Of a stretch of DNA of 64,000 bases, positions 30,229 through 40,746 are shown piece by piece. A model generated the notes under the pieces. That model was not told the DNA's origin. It made no database searches and saw nothing but the letters and a program-made list of their open reading frames with translations. Origin of the DNA: Acrasis kona. Taxonomy: Eukaryota; Heterolobosea; Eutetramitea; Acrasida; Acrasidae. The first letter of the stretch is position 1. Every line of letters begins with the position of its first letter. Where the stretch lies: positions 1 through 64,000 of the forward strand of contig JAOPGA020001632.1 in the NCBI GenBank assembly GCA_026419775.2. The letters run 5' to 3'. Position numbers and translations under genes: made by a program.

Positions 30229-31242
30229 TTAATTACTTTTTATTGACCGTGAGATACAATTGATCATCAAGTACGCATCATGTCTATTGTGCATCAGACA
30301 CAAGACTGGGTCTGAGTGGCCAAATCCTTCAAGGCAAATATATTCTGTGCATGGGTGCAGCACCTCTTCCTTGATGCACTTGAGAAACTCAAGTGTTTGC
30401 TTCTCTGAAACCACTGTTGTGTCAGTCTCTACATCGATTAACATGATGGGTGGAAGTCCACGAATAACGTTAGACATTTTATTTTTAATACACTCCCTAA
30501 TTACATAGAGAGGCGAAAACCTTTCAAAGTTCTTGCGAGTCCTGAGCATAGCCGGTGCCATACCAGAGAACATTTCAACACCCCTATCAACTTCCTTCTC
30601 GTAATGTTGGACAATGTCGTAAACACCTGTAACGGCGGTAATGGATTTGATATCCTGCATACTCCAGGAATATTCAAGAATATTGGATTTAGGACGTCCT
30701 ATATTATCAAGACAGGCAACGTGGTTGAGAAGTGACATGAATATGATATGAGCACCGGCGGAGTGACCAAAAAGATGAATTCGTTCAGAATTAATGTTAT
30801 ATTTTGAAGAGTTTGTTTTACACCACCCTATAGCACTGGATACATCATGGATCATGTGTGTTATATCACCATGAGGATGTTTTCTGTATCCCACTATGGC
30901 AACTGCGGTGTTTAATGATTTGGCCAAGGACACACCAAGGTGGTGATATATAACAGGGTTTCCAGAGTTCCATCCGCCCCCATGCACAAACATTATCAAC
31001 TCGGGCTTTTCTTTCAAGTTCTGAGGAACATATAGATTCAGATAATTATTGTGTCCTTTTTGTTTGTCATCGTAATTTATATTTTTGATGAAATTAACGC
31101 CGGGAGTATATCCGTTTTGAAGATGATAGTGAAACATCAAAGCTACGAACCATGGGATCTGTTTGATGATGAATATAATGTGTCCTAAAATCTCCTTAAA
31201 CTGCTTCCATCTGTATGCGACACCATCATCTGCTCCCTTCAT
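30229..31242 (-). CDS. Alpha/beta hydrolase, isoprenylcysteine methylesterase-like
   Basis: 337 residues, single exon. Esterase features: the oxyanion-hole HGGGW (FVHGGGWNSGNP), the nucleophile elbow GHSAG, an acidic residue within LIDVETDTTV, and the catalytic His in GFGHSD. The SPLYVI segment before the acid and the N-terminal hydrophobic stretch (IIFIIKQIPWFVALMF) resemble ICME/prenylcysteine methylesterases, which remove the methyl ester from prenylated C-termini at membranes. A general carboxylesterase or kynurenine formamidase-like role cannot be excluded. Confidence 0.85.
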   Translation of the reverse strand: MKGADDGVAYRWKQFKEILGHIIFIIKQIPWFVALMFHYHLQNGYTPGVNFIKNINYDDKQKGHNNYLNLYVPQNLKEKPELIMFVHGGGWNSGNPVIYHHLGVSLAKSLNTAVAIVGYRKHPHGDITHMIHDVSSAIGWCKTNSSKYNINSERIHLFGHSAGAHIIFMSLLNHVACLDNIGRPKSNILEYSWSMQDIKSITAVTGVYDIVQHYEKEVDRGVEMFSGMAPAMLRTRKNFERFSPLYVIRECIKNKMSNVIRGLPPIMLIDVETDTTVVSEKQTLEFLKCIKEEVLHPCTEYICLEGFGHSDPVLCLMHNRHDAYLMINCISRSIKSN

Positions 31243-32328
31243 AATTGTTGGCCATAACTCAACCTATCTCAATCAACCAAATATGACACTGGATCTACGG
31301 TTCAAGCGATATTAATTAGACAATAAAAAAGCAACGTCACAATTTACATTTCCCCATCAACCGCCAAGGTATTGGGTACTATTTATTGGTCAAATGACAA
31401 AAACAATAAGCTGTCAAGCCTCTCGACATATAGAGTCTTCAGATATTAAAAAGAAACTCTAACTGTGGTGTCGACTGGAGGCGAACAGGGCGGTGTTGTC
31501 TTCTCTGTCTTTGCGAGGTTCTTGAATAGGTCACAGCTTGACTTGAAGTTTCTGCAGTTGTGGAGGCTTCTCAATAAATTATTTTATTCGTACATTTCAA
31601 TCTGTTGCCTGTGTAGTCCAAACTATAAAGTTACTTTTCGTTTATAAGTCAGCCATACAAAACGTGCTGCATGACAATTAAACACGTGTACCAGAGTAAA
31701 CCAAGGTTCGTAAGTATTGTTGTGAAAATTAATAGGCACATCATAAACATTGTTGGCCAAAGTGCCGCTTGAATTACTCACATCGTTGAAATCAAGTATT
31801 GTCTCCAACTGAGATAAATCGTAATAAAAGACCGTTTCAACACTATTATATGCAACCGCCTAATGGCATCACTGATTGATCATGGAGCATTACTTTTGTA
31901 AAAGGATGCCGTTGTTACATGCATGGACAACAACGAATCTTATGATCCTGTAAAACTAACATTCAGCGGTGTGTAAGGAGTCTTATCTCATAAATAGTCC
32001 GCAACATCCCTTATGCAACTTCGGAGTTCTTAAAAGTAGCCCTTCACGAACTCAACCCTAGAATTACTCCTTAAACGTTCAAGTTTAAAATTACAGAAGG
32101 GCGGCTTATAATTTCCGTTTTCGGTCTTCAAGTTCGATTAAAAAGTTTTCCAACAAACACACCAACCCCATACCCCTCAACCCAATATCATTTTCTGTCG
32201 GCATACCCAGACTAGCAAAACAACAGGGAGAAAAAACTAATATACACAAAAAAAGTCGAAAAAATACAAAAAACGAAACAACTATAACGCGTACATTATA
32301 ACGTTTTAAAACACACCTACATTAAAAT
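31243..32328. other. Gene-poor stretch with a possible gene remnant
   Basis: About 1.1 kb without a supported complete gene. On the minus strand, 31623-31859 is open for 79 codons after a CATTAG acceptor-like site and reads protein-like (YYDLSQLETILDF, VPINFHNNTYEPWF), but upstream frames are broken by stops and no start is visible. This may be the last exon of a decayed or unrecognised gene. The A-rich 32220-32328 probably contains the promoter of the PB1 gene. Confidence 0.4.
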
Positions 32329-33036
32329 ATGCTTACCATATGCAACAAAAATACGAAAAAGTCTAATTCTTCAGAGACGGTAGTGTGCAAAGTATACTTC
32401 CCTCAGGATGTCTCCAGTCTAAGGAGCTTGACGTCAAGCTGGCCCGGAGAATCTTCTGATTCGCAAGAAATACGTCGCTTCAACCTCTCCAAGAATGATG
32501 AGTTTGTACATTTTTATAACCTGGTAATCTCCAGCGTGACAGAGAGTTCGGACATTAAAATGTCTTACCTGGACAAGGAGTCACGTTGGTCTAGTGTAGA
32601 TAGTAGTGAGGAATGGAGGGCAGCCGTATCACAGGCACGCAAGGTGGTCAACAAGCAGTACAGGCAACTCCGCTTCAAAGTCACCACGTTGGATGGATCG
32701 GCGGTCACCCTAAAACCGTTGAGCAGCACAAGGACGACGAGGAGCAAGCAATCCTTCATTTCCACTTCATGTTGTATAGTACCCACCACCACCACCGATA
32801 CCTACGAATGCTTTGCCTCCAACATGATGAGCGTGTCGCAGGATTTTGGAGAGTTTCAAAAACAAATGAAAGCCATGCGAAAGAAGTCGTCGGCAGCATC
32901 TCAGCAGCAGCAGGAAAAGAAGAAGAGAAAATGTTCTTCGTCGTCGTCTTCGTCCTCTCACATGATTCATCATGCCGACATGTTCAGCAACTGGACCAAT
33001 GCATGCTGCCCAACAAAGACCATCGAGGTATTATAG
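32329..33036 (+). CDS. PB1-domain protein
   Basis: 235 residues, single exon. The region from about residue 18 to 105 has a PB1-like layout: a first strand with Lys (VVCKVYF), RRFNLS, a helix DEFVHFYNLVISSV, then IKMSYLDKESRWSSVDSSEEW, which matches the acidic OPCA-type loop region. PB1 domains pair scaffold and kinase proteins (p62, Par6, aPKC). The rest is basic and Ser-rich, with Gln and Ser runs (SQQQQEKKKRK, SSSSSSSS) in repetitive DNA that also produces long shadow frames. The C-terminus carries a few Cys residues without a pattern. Confidence 0.72.
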   Translation: MLTICNKNTKKSNSSETVVCKVYFPQDVSSLRSLTSSWPGESSDSQEIRRFNLSKNDEFVHFYNLVISSVTESSDIKMSYLDKESRWSSVDSSEEWRAAVSQARKVVNKQYRQLRFKVTTLDGSAVTLKPLSSTRTTRSKQSFISTSCCIVPTTTTDTYECFASNMMSVSQDFGEFQKQMKAMRKKSSAASQQQQEKKKRKCSSSSSSSSHMIHHADMFSNWTNACCPTKTIEVL

Positions 33037-33084
33037 GAAAAGGTTTCACAAGAATGGGGATTATTAAAATACTTTTTATTGTCT

Positions 33085-35861
33085 TTATATTTGGTCTTCG
33101 TCTTGTTCGCTTGCTAATGTGAATTTTGGGAACACCAAGTTGGGATAGACCACAGGTATCACGGTGACCGTGCCTGAGTTGATCAACAAATTTCTCTTGT
33201 TTATTAAATGGTTCAAGAGACTGGTCCTCCACTTTTCGCTTTCTTGTTTGATGCCTTCGTACTGCAACAATGCTCTCGGAACAAATTTGTACAGGTGGGC
33301 GGGACAGGCAGCGTCCTTTTCCTTTAGGTTTAACTTGACTTCTAGCGAGTTTACTTTGGCTGCAATTTCGCTTTCCATCTTTTCTTGTTCAATTTCTTTT
33401 CCATGCTGAGCAATGTACTTCAAGTTCTCTAACCTGACCTGGACCTTACTGTCTAGAACAGTGTCGACGGCCTTCTCCATCCTGAGGCGCTCCATTTCCG
33501 TTTCAAAACTAGAGGGGTGCGAATGGGCATGTTCGTGGTGATTGGCCTCGTTGGACGTTGTGCTTGATTCGTCGAGGGATTTACGTCTTTGGTGACTGGT
33601 GCCTTCGATGGGATCGTCATCTTGTTCATGGTCCACCTCGTGTTGGTCGTCGGGTACGTTGTGATGGTCGTTGAGTTGATGTAATGTAGGTCTGGCACTG
33701 TCCAAACTTCTCCTGGGAACGCCAGTGCTTGACGCGGAGTGATGGTCCCTCATGGGAATGCTTCTCTGGAACCTTGCATCCCTGGTGCTGTGGTTGCTTG
33801 AAAAGCCGGTCTTGGCTTGACTGGCAGTGAGTGGCGGAGGTGGAGGTGCAAAATTATTATTGTAATTGGGACGAACAGGACTTGACCCTTTTTGATGTTT
33901 GGTTTGTTTGACTTGGTTCTCTAGAGCCTCCAAATCTAACCTGCTTATTCTTAAGATTTTGTAGGTAAGGATTCTATAGAAACACGCTCTCACATCATCG
34001 CTCCAATGTAAAAACAACTCAAAAAAGTTTTTCTTTAATAATAGTTCGTAAGTGAACTTTAATCTTTCCCTTCCGGTGAACATGTCTAACAGATTATAGA
34101 TAAAGATGAGCGTCCTGGTGACAATTTGGAAATGATCGGTGGAGATCAACAATTCAATGGCTCTCTCAAAAAGTGCATGGTCAAAGTTATTAGGTAGGAT
34201 TCCCATAAAAATGTCAATAGGATACAATGGAGCTGATTCGTGAATACGTTGACGATGATGAAGCACAAGTTGGACGGCATGACGTTGTTGTGACTTGAGA
34301 CGAATGATGCGTAGTTCGTTGAACCACTCATGGGCCCAATCCAAAGTGAAGAAGACTTGATCCAAATCGTGTGCTCTGGTGTTGCTGAAGAACATGTTCA
34401 TTAGTACCGCGACGAATCTGGGGTTGACCAAAATAGTAAAGCTGCTTTCCATCCATTGTCTAAAATCCTTATTTTCCATGATTAATTTTTCGTTGCTGTT
34501 GGTGGATCCTGTTGCGTGTACTTCGTGTTTCATGTGATAACGTAAGTGTTGTAATCCTTCTTGTATGTAGTGAAGTAAAAGTATGTTGTTGTATCCAGGG
34601 ATCAACCTCCAATAACGTAACGTATGTTCTCCTACCATGAGCCTTCTTACTTCGGTTACAAAGACTGTGAAGAATGTAGTGAAGAAGTTGTGTGCGTGTT
34701 CAAGTCTATAAAAGTTTTGTGTGAAAAAAATGGGTACTTACGTTGGGAGCCACTCATGACAGTTCTTGAGGGTTTCGCTTACATCTTGGCGCTCTTGTTT
34801 TGTTACAATAAATGATGTTGATGCTGATCCCTCACTATCAGTCACCAAGGATGACAAACAGTTATTGTATCGCAACATTCTAGTCATCAACTGATTGTCT
34901 AGTTTGTGCTGTTCGGTCTCTGATAGGCTCATGCTGATCCTAACTTTTTCATATTCCCTGTTGGCGGACTTCAAGTTCATCATTTGCTCTAACTGATCCA
35001 ACCTGGCACTACTCTCGTTTGGTAAGCTTCTTATGGTGTTCATGTTTTCGTCGGTAAGCTTTTGTGTTTCCTCAGAAATGTATTCCTTCATGGTTTTACC
35101 AAAAAACTTTTGACACATGTTTTTCAAAAATGGTTGAAGTTCATCAGCCTCTACAAGCCTAAAACAATTGAGCGCTAACACCGCGGCACAAAATGTAAAC
35201 AGCTCCTCATATATGGTTTCATGCTTGCGCGTACGGAGTATGGTGTCAACGACATATTTTTGTGTTCTTATGATCATGTAATGGTGTTGTCTTAAAATCT
35301 CCTGCTCCAACATTGAATTAGAGGGGGCTCCAATTGCCTGTAGGAGAGAACCCATAAATTTACCTCTTTTTCTGACTTGGGTAGTATATACTGTTTTAAA
35401 GTAGATCGGGTCAAATTCTTTTCTAATTGTTTTAAGAATGTAATTCAGGACACTTTCACCAACCTTTTTATAAAGTACAGTATTATATCAAACGCAAGAG
35501 ATTTTTCACTATATGTTAACACATCCATGATGTTAAGCAGAAAGTCCCATAAATTCAGGAAACATTTTGTTGCTTGTAACCTTTTTTTCCTGACCGGTTC
35601 TGGCTCGTCCACAAATAATGTAGTAGACGAAGAAGTAATGATTGGAACTTCTTGTTGGGCGGGGTGATATTCAAATTCACTTTCGGTTTTTAAAATTTCT
35701 ACAATGTCTTCTAATACTGTTTTATAGTTTCGAAGTTGGTTCGTGACTTGATTTTTAGATCGGACAGCACTTTGGGTTAGCAGAATGAACGGATAATAAA
35801 GTTACTTTTGAAATAGCTTTTCTATATTCTTATCCCACTTCAAGGGCTTGGTTAAAGACAT
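33085..35861 (-). CDS. UPF0592/DUF1765-like protein
   Basis: Exons (minus strand) 35806-35861, 35464-35769, 34742-35422 and 33085-34705, with introns of 36-41 bp; 887 residues, beginning MSLTKPLKWDKNIEKL. The central region (LLLKKNFFELFLHWSDDVR, FYRILTYKILRI) resembles the conserved end of DUF1765 in the UPF0592 family known from fungi and amoebae, function unknown. The C-terminal third holds a Pro/Ser/His-rich linker, a charged coiled coil, and a globular piece (HLYKFVPRALLQYEGIK). There is no signal peptide and there are no membrane helices. The family name is from memory of motif shape, so treat it as probable. Confidence 0.75.
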
Positions 35862-35935
35862 GTGTTGTCCTTATGAGTATGAACAGAGGGTTGGAAGAAG
35901 TCGTGTTTATTTACAATGAAGTGATTGTAACAGAA

Positions 35936-37072
35936 TTATTTATTTTTCTTGTCCATAAATTCGTTCTTGTACCATTCGGTTGTCCTTCTTCTGGCTTGTT
36001 CCATATTGTATAACGGCTTGTACCCAATTCTCTTCTTTGCCTTATTGCAGCTAAAGCGACGCTCGGTGGTGAAGTAAGCAAGTTTATCGGAGCTAATGGG
36101 AGTTGGTACTTGTAGATTCAAGTTACCAAATGACAAAGTATTTAACACAAAGCAAAAGAACCAAACAATTAAACCAACTACATAAATGATGGAAGCAGGA
36201 ACTCTGATGTAAGGTCTTTCATAACCAATGTCAGTCAACATGTCACCCAGGAAACCCCAAAAGCTAACAGCATCGTCATTTGTAATGAAGAATGCTTCGC
36301 CATTAACATTTTCAATGTTGTCAACAGCTAACATGCAAGCATGACTAATGTTCTTTGCATAGGTAAAGTCCATTTTGTTTAGTCCAGTACCGACAAAGAA
36401 TTTGGGTCTGTGCTGTGCCACCTGTGGTAGAAGAAGAGGATCCCATTCGCCGAATATAGATGCTGGTCTGATGGAAACTGTCATGAATTGTGCCTTCTTG
36501 TTTTCTCTCAAAACAATCTATACGTAAATTCAATTTGTGCTTTTTGTGTATGCTTACCTTCTCCTGCTCAATTTTTGTATCAGTATAAGGGTTGTAACCT
36601 TTGAGTGCGTAAGGAGCTGTTTCATCAACATTGTTAACGTCTTTTCCTTCATAGACAACGCTTGCACTTGAGATTAGAACAAAGACTTTTACGCTTTCAA
36701 CCTCTCTACAGGCTTCTAATAATGTTTTTGTTCCATCAATGTTGACAAGCTTCAAAATATCAGCTGGAGCAAACGCGCTTGGAGATGCAGTGTGATAAAC
36801 CACGCTAACTTGGAACTCCTGAAGTGCATTTTTTATTTGCTAACAACCATGAAATCATCCACACCAACAACGTTTCTTACCTCCTTGTTATTTATAGAAC
36901 CTTTGTAGAAGGATTTAACATTGTCTTTTAGAACTTTTACTTCATCATAGGCAGCGGATTTGTTAATGTCGAACACCGCAACCTTCTTTCCTTTTGCAAT
37001 TAAATCTTCGACAATGTGTCTACCCAAGAATCCATTACCCCCGATCACGAGACATCTCTCTTGATGGGCCAT
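35936..37072 (-). CDS. 3-beta-hydroxysteroid dehydrogenase/NSDHL-like sterol dehydrogenase
   Basis: Exons (minus strand) 36881-37072, 36558-36839 and 35936-36517; 351 residues. Short-chain dehydrogenase fold: NAD-binding [11 protein letters not shown] at the start, [21 protein letters not shown], the SSASVVY strand, and the catalytic Y-x-x-x-K in [16 protein letters not shown] and [16 protein letters not shown] are typical of the 3-beta-HSD/NSDHL family, and a hydrophobic segment ([17 protein letters not shown]) near residue 260 would anchor it to the ER. NSDHL removes the C4 carboxyl group during sterol synthesis. The exact substrate is inferred. Confidence 0.9.
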
Positions 37073-37310
37073 AATTGATCAAATTTGAACATTATAAGAG
37101 GTCAACCACCCGTTTATATTCGTCAATCATAAATCACACTATGCTTATCAACTTCATGTTACTTCTCCGAGAATGAGTGACGTTTGTTAATGAGTAAAAA
37201 ACAAAAGCAACAAAGCCATTCGATGATAGCAACTAATCACAAAGGTTTTTAAAGAAAGAACTTTTATACAAGTGTGAAGAGGATAACACACTGATTATTA
37301 CATGAGACTA

Positions 37311-38123
37311 TTAAATTGAGTCAAAGTCGAACAGACTGGGCTCGCTCATAGCTAGAGGATCATTGGAGTTCATCCTAAACTCTTGAAGGTTGAACACAGG
37401 ACTCAGATCCATTGCAGGTCTCTGACCATGTCCACTCGGTGTCAAAGTCTGGTCGACTTGCAGCGGTTGATTAAGAGGCTGGTGAAATTGAAGATCTTCC
37501 GTCATGTTATCGTCTGATAAAAAGCTTTGAATGGCGGTTGACTCTGTATCCTGTCCGAAAAGTGAGAACTGGTACTCGTTCTGTGGAGATAACACCTTAT
37601 CGTATACAGTGTTGCTATAGATCATGTTGTCCTGCCCGTTTGGTAGCGAACTTGAGATTAAATGATTATTCATGACGTTTCGGGATAAATAGGGATTGGT
37701 AGCATCACTAACCGTACGTGCCCGTACCGAACGATTATATAAACTCTCTCCCCCTTGATTGATGTCTTTATGGGAGTTCTCTTGAATACTTTGTTCGCTT
37801 CTAAATTCTTCGAAGTTTCTTTTGGTTGGAGTAGAGGGTCGAGGAGAGGTTGAGAATACTGATTGAGCTCTTGGTGACATGTTTCTTGGTGACATGTCAT
37901 TCACCGCCCAATGGAGGTTCGAAAACATAGGAGACCTGTTGAAGGAAGAGGAAGTCGATTCCTCATTTTTACGTGTAATTATGGACGGAGGCCTAGAGCT
38001 TCGTGATCCTTTAATAACATTCATATCATTGTTTGCTGAACTAGAGAGTCTTGTTGCTCCGCTGTTAGATCTAGAACTCCTTCCCCTCTTTTGTATTTTT
38101 ACGCCCTCTATTGTTGTATTCAT
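37311..38123 (-). CDS. Ser/Asn-rich disordered protein, unrecognised
   Basis: 270 residues, single exon, ATG at 38123. A basic Ser-rich N-terminus (KIQKRGRSSRSNSG) is followed by SP-rich sites (RSPMF, MSPRNMSPRAQSV, TSPRPSTPTKR), which look like proline-directed kinase sites. The Gln-rich second half ends in acidic/hydrophobic motifs (LSPVFNLQEF, EPSLFDFDSI) reminiscent of transactivation segments. No folded domain is visible. A regulatory or transcription-related protein is possible but unproven. Confidence 0.6.
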   Translation of the reverse strand: MNTTIEGVKIQKRGRSSRSNSGATRLSSSANNDMNVIKGSRSSRPPSIITRKNEESTSSSFNRSPMFSNLHWAVNDMSPRNMSPRAQSVFSTSPRPSTPTKRNFEEFRSEQSIQENSHKDINQGGESLYNRSVRARTVSDATNPYLSRNVMNNHLISSSLPNGQDNMIYSNTVYDKVLSPQNEYQFSLFGQDTESTAIQSFLSDDNMTEDLQFHQPLNQPLQVDQTLTPSGHGQRPAMDLSPVFNLQEFRMNSNDPLAMSEPSLFDFDSI

Positions 38124-38614
38124 AATATGTTCGTGCTCTTAGGACCGATGAACTGTGTTATTTCGCAACATCAGTCATTGAAAACAGCCCAATCAAATTA
38201 GAAATATGGAAAATTATTTAAACCCAATATGAGTGACATTTGAAAGGTAGTCATTCTCATTGGTTGAGGGGTGTGGGAAGAAGAAAATAGATTTCAAGTG
38301 CCCCTGAAACCATTAATTTCTAACTATTAAACATTTGTTCATATAATTTCGCTTCAATTATTAGTGTAATGTGAAATAATTTCTTGATCACTACTTATTG
38401 ATGATACGCACATTTCATAATAAGATCAACTTAACTTTGAAGTTCAAAAGTAGTTCCACGTAGTGGTTCACCATTCTGACGTCTAATAAGTGCTCAGGGA
38501 ACTGGAAGTTGTACTGCCGGTTGTTCGGGCGGAACTTATCCTGAACAATTTGCACCACGTTGCTTTTTATTGGCTGGTTTCATTTTCAAATCACCCAACC
38601 AAAAAAAAACAAAA
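38124..38614. other. Intergenic region between the Ser-rich gene and SKP1
   Basis: 491 bp with no coding frame worth naming. Both flanking genes start here, so it should hold two divergent promoters. The SKP1 ATG follows an A-run (38601-38614). Confidence 0.4.
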
Positions 38615-39112
38615 ATGTCAGACGAAGCCAAGAAGACAGTTAAGCTAACCAGCAGAGACAAGCAGGTTTTTGAGGTAGAGCGCGAGATTATCCAAATGTC
38701 AGGATTGGTTAGAGATATGTTGGAGGAAGGCGACGAAGATGATGTACCAACTATTCCAGTCCCAAATGTTGACTCAAAGCCATTGGAAAGAGTAATTGAG
38801 TACTGTAAACATCACCACAAGAATCCAGCTGAAGAAATAGAAAAACCATTGAAGGGGAAAATTGAGGACGTGATTAGTGAGTGGGATAAAAAATTCTTAG
38901 AGATCGAACAAAGCTTACTAATTGAGCTTATCATGGCTGCCAATTACTTAAATATCAAAGATCTATTAGACTTAACATGCGCTAAAGTTGCGTCCATGAT
39001 GAAGGGAAAGAGCCCTGAACAAATCAGAGAAATGTTCGGTATTGAAAATGATTTCACCCCAGAAGAAGAGGCAAAAATAAGAGACGAGAACAGGTGGTGC
39101 GAGGAGGCCTAA
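38615..39112 (+). CDS. SKP1: SKP1, core subunit of SCF ubiquitin ligases
   Basis: 165 residues, single exon. The ATG at 38615 (preceded by a run of A) is chosen over an in-frame upstream TTG. It matches the family end to end: KLTSRDKQVFEVEREI with the POZ fold, then VIEYCKHHH, ELIMAANYLNIKDLLDLTC, and the C-terminal F-box binding end (EQIREMFGIENDFTPEEE, RDENRWCEE). SKP1 links F-box proteins to cullin-1. An F-box protein with an attached Rho GTPase is encoded about 8 kb away. Confidence 0.96.
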   Translation: MSDEAKKTVKLTSRDKQVFEVEREIIQMSGLVRDMLEEGDEDDVPTIPVPNVDSKPLERVIEYCKHHHKNPAEEIEKPLKGKIEDVISEWDKKFLEIEQSLLIELIMAANYLNIKDLLDLTCAKVASMMKGKSPEQIREMFGIENDFTPEEEAKIRDENRWCEEA

Positions 39113-39327
39113 ACGTTAAAAATTTGTTAATAAAGCAAAAATTCACTGTACATGTTTTATTTGTTCATGGCAAGTGGTAGTTATGGATCACCAGATGTCT
39201 TCTGACAGCTTCTGCGATCTCACCTTTTCGAAAAATGATGCAAAACTTTAAAATCAATTCTAAATAGACATTAGAGATAAACATGGCCACATTGTATCAA
39301 CTGCAGTTAAAAATCTCTTCGTTTAAT

Positions 39328-39409
39328 GCCTCTATGGCCCAATGGAACTACATTACAAGGCGTCGGCCTACGGAGCCGGAGATCCTGGGTTCGATCCCCA
39401 GTGGAGGTA
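39328..39409 (+). tRNA. tRNA-Arg(ACG) with enlarged D-loop
   Basis: Acceptor arms GCCTCTA (39328-39334) and TGGAGGT (39402-39408) pair over seven bases with wobbles, and A39409 is the discriminator. The anticodon stem TCGGC/GCCGG holds the loop CTACGGA, anticodon ACG (Arg). The T arm is CTGGG-TTCGATC-CCCAG, containing a good B box. The A box region TGGCCCAATGG is intact. The D-stem GCC/GGC encloses a loop of about 17 nt, roughly 9-10 nt more than usual, making the gene 82 bp instead of ~73. There is no encoded CCA and no anticodon-loop intron. Confidence 0.9.
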
Positions 39410-39410
39410 C

Positions 39411-39415
39411 TTTTT
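39411..39415 (+). terminator. RNA polymerase III T-run terminator
   Basis: Five T residues start two bases after the tRNA discriminator base, the standard pol III stop, supporting transcription of the tRNA gene. Confidence 0.8.
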
Positions 39416-39453
39416 AACGACATAGCTTTAAAGTTTGGCAGTGTACTGTTTTA

Positions 39454-40683
39454 TTATGTGTGTTTTGTGCGATTATAATTGTATGATCTCCCAGCCACAT
39501 CAGACCAAGCATCAGTCTTCGGCTTGTCAGTTATCTTTTTTGCAGTAAACATGACGGACTTGTATAATAATGCCATCATGCTCTTCTTATTTGTTGTATA
39601 TGTACAGTTTTGCACTCCTTCCTTGACAAGTTCGAATCCCATTTCAATTATAACCTTCTTGACATCATCATAACTCAACTCAATGGAAAAGGAATTATAG
39701 GACTCAGCGTAGTGATACAGCAAAGGACCAAGATTAATCCATATCCCACCCTTCTTGAGAGCTCTATGTATACATTCAATATATTCGAATACATTTCGAG
39801 CGGTGTCTAAGAAGAAACAGGTCACAATGCAATCCCATTGATCAGGTTGGTCATTATACAACTCTAAAAAGTCACCGGCAACCATGGAGAAGTCTGAATG
39901 TTTGGGCAGGCTAGATGGATTTACATCAGGAATCGTAACACATCGGACAGGATCGCTTTTTTGAAAATTGTTTGACCTTTGATGAATAAATGGAAAGATT
40001 TTGAAATGATTCGTTTTTTTCACAAAGTTTAAAATGTAGTTGGCCGAAAGCAGCATGTAGTAAGAAAACTCATTTCCTTGACTCTTAAATCCTCTCCTTG
40101 CGATCTCCCATGACAGCCTTCCTAAACCGGATCCTGGGGTGAGGACGCTAATCTCGCTCCTTTTATCTTGCGCGTAAATGTTCTCAAGCTCTGCAATGAT
40201 GGGTCCGTAACATTTTTCGCGCTCGTAACTACCTTCCTCGCTCCAGTCGCGGACAAATTGCTTCAATGTGGAATGAACTTTCTCAATGTCTTCAGGACCT
40301 GTACGTTCGTCATGCTGATGTGATGCAACGTTCATTTTACGAGGATTCATATGCAGAATATCTACTCCGTCATCGAGATCAAATTTGAACTCTTCACAAA
40401 GGTGTGGGCCTAAAATTTGTGCAAAAAAATTATAATTAAAAATAGCGCCGTGCTTAACAGCTCGAAACCTGTCCTTATAATCTTTAAGAAAGTTCAAATA
40501 TTGTGGATTAATTGACTCGTAGTGTTTGAGCTGGCTGTTTATCTCTGAGAACGTAACTTGTTCGTATTTCGAAAACGCGTTTAATACTGTGGCGAAATGC
40601 TTTTCCTCCTGTAGTCGATCATCTTCACTTATTTCTAAATATTCATCAGAGAGATCAGCCGCTCCTGGGATGAATTGGCTCAT
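39454..40683 (-). CDS. CARNMT1: Carnosine N-methyltransferase-like (N2227 family)
   Basis: 409 residues, single exon. N2227-family enzymes methylate the imidazole ring of carnosine and of His residues using S-adenosylmethionine. Matching blocks: DYKDRFRAVKHGAIFNYN, the SAM-binding VLTPGSGLGRLSWEIARRG, QGNEFSYYMLLSANYILN, the P-D-x-N motif (IPDVNPSS), MVAGDFLELY, CFFLDTARNVFEYIECIHR and GGIWINLGPLLYHY. The length is in the normal range. The start is 63 bp from the divergent acyl-CoA synthetase ATG. Confidence 0.93.
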   Translation of the reverse strand: MSQFIPGAADLSDEYLEISEDDRLQEEKHFATVLNAFSKYEQVTFSEINSQLKHYESINPQYLNFLKDYKDRFRAVKHGAIFNYNFFAQILGPHLCEEFKFDLDDGVDILHMNPRKMNVASHQHDERTGPEDIEKVHSTLKQFVRDWSEEGSYEREKCYGPIIAELENIYAQDKRSEISVLTPGSGLGRLSWEIARRGFKSQGNEFSYYMLLSANYILNFVKKTNHFKIFPFIHQRSNNFQKSDPVRCVTIPDVNPSSLPKHSDFSMVAGDFLELYNDQPDQWDCIVTCFFLDTARNVFEYIECIHRALKKGGIWINLGPLLYHYAESYNSFSIELSYDDVKKVIIEMGFELVKEGVQNCTYTTNKKSMMALLYKSVMFTAKKITDKPKTDAWSDVAGRSYNYNRTKHT

Positions 40684-40746
40684 TTATCTTCTTGAAATCT
40701 TCGGGCCCGAATCTGCGGTCGAATTTACAACGAACTTGTCGGAGGA

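Noticed and set aside
32613-33122. 169-codon plus-strand ORF overlapping the PB1 gene
   Set aside because: It is an alternative frame of the same DNA, without an ATG context or a recognisable domain; the other frame has the PB1 signature.
34738-35355. Start of the UPF0592-like gene at 35355
   Set aside because: The frame continues upstream through a 41-bp intron (35423-35463) and two further exons to an ATG at 35861, so 35355 is an internal Met.
38570-38614. N-terminal extension of SKP1
   Set aside because: It would begin at TTG; the ATG at 38615 follows an A-rich leader and matches the normal SKP1 N-terminus.
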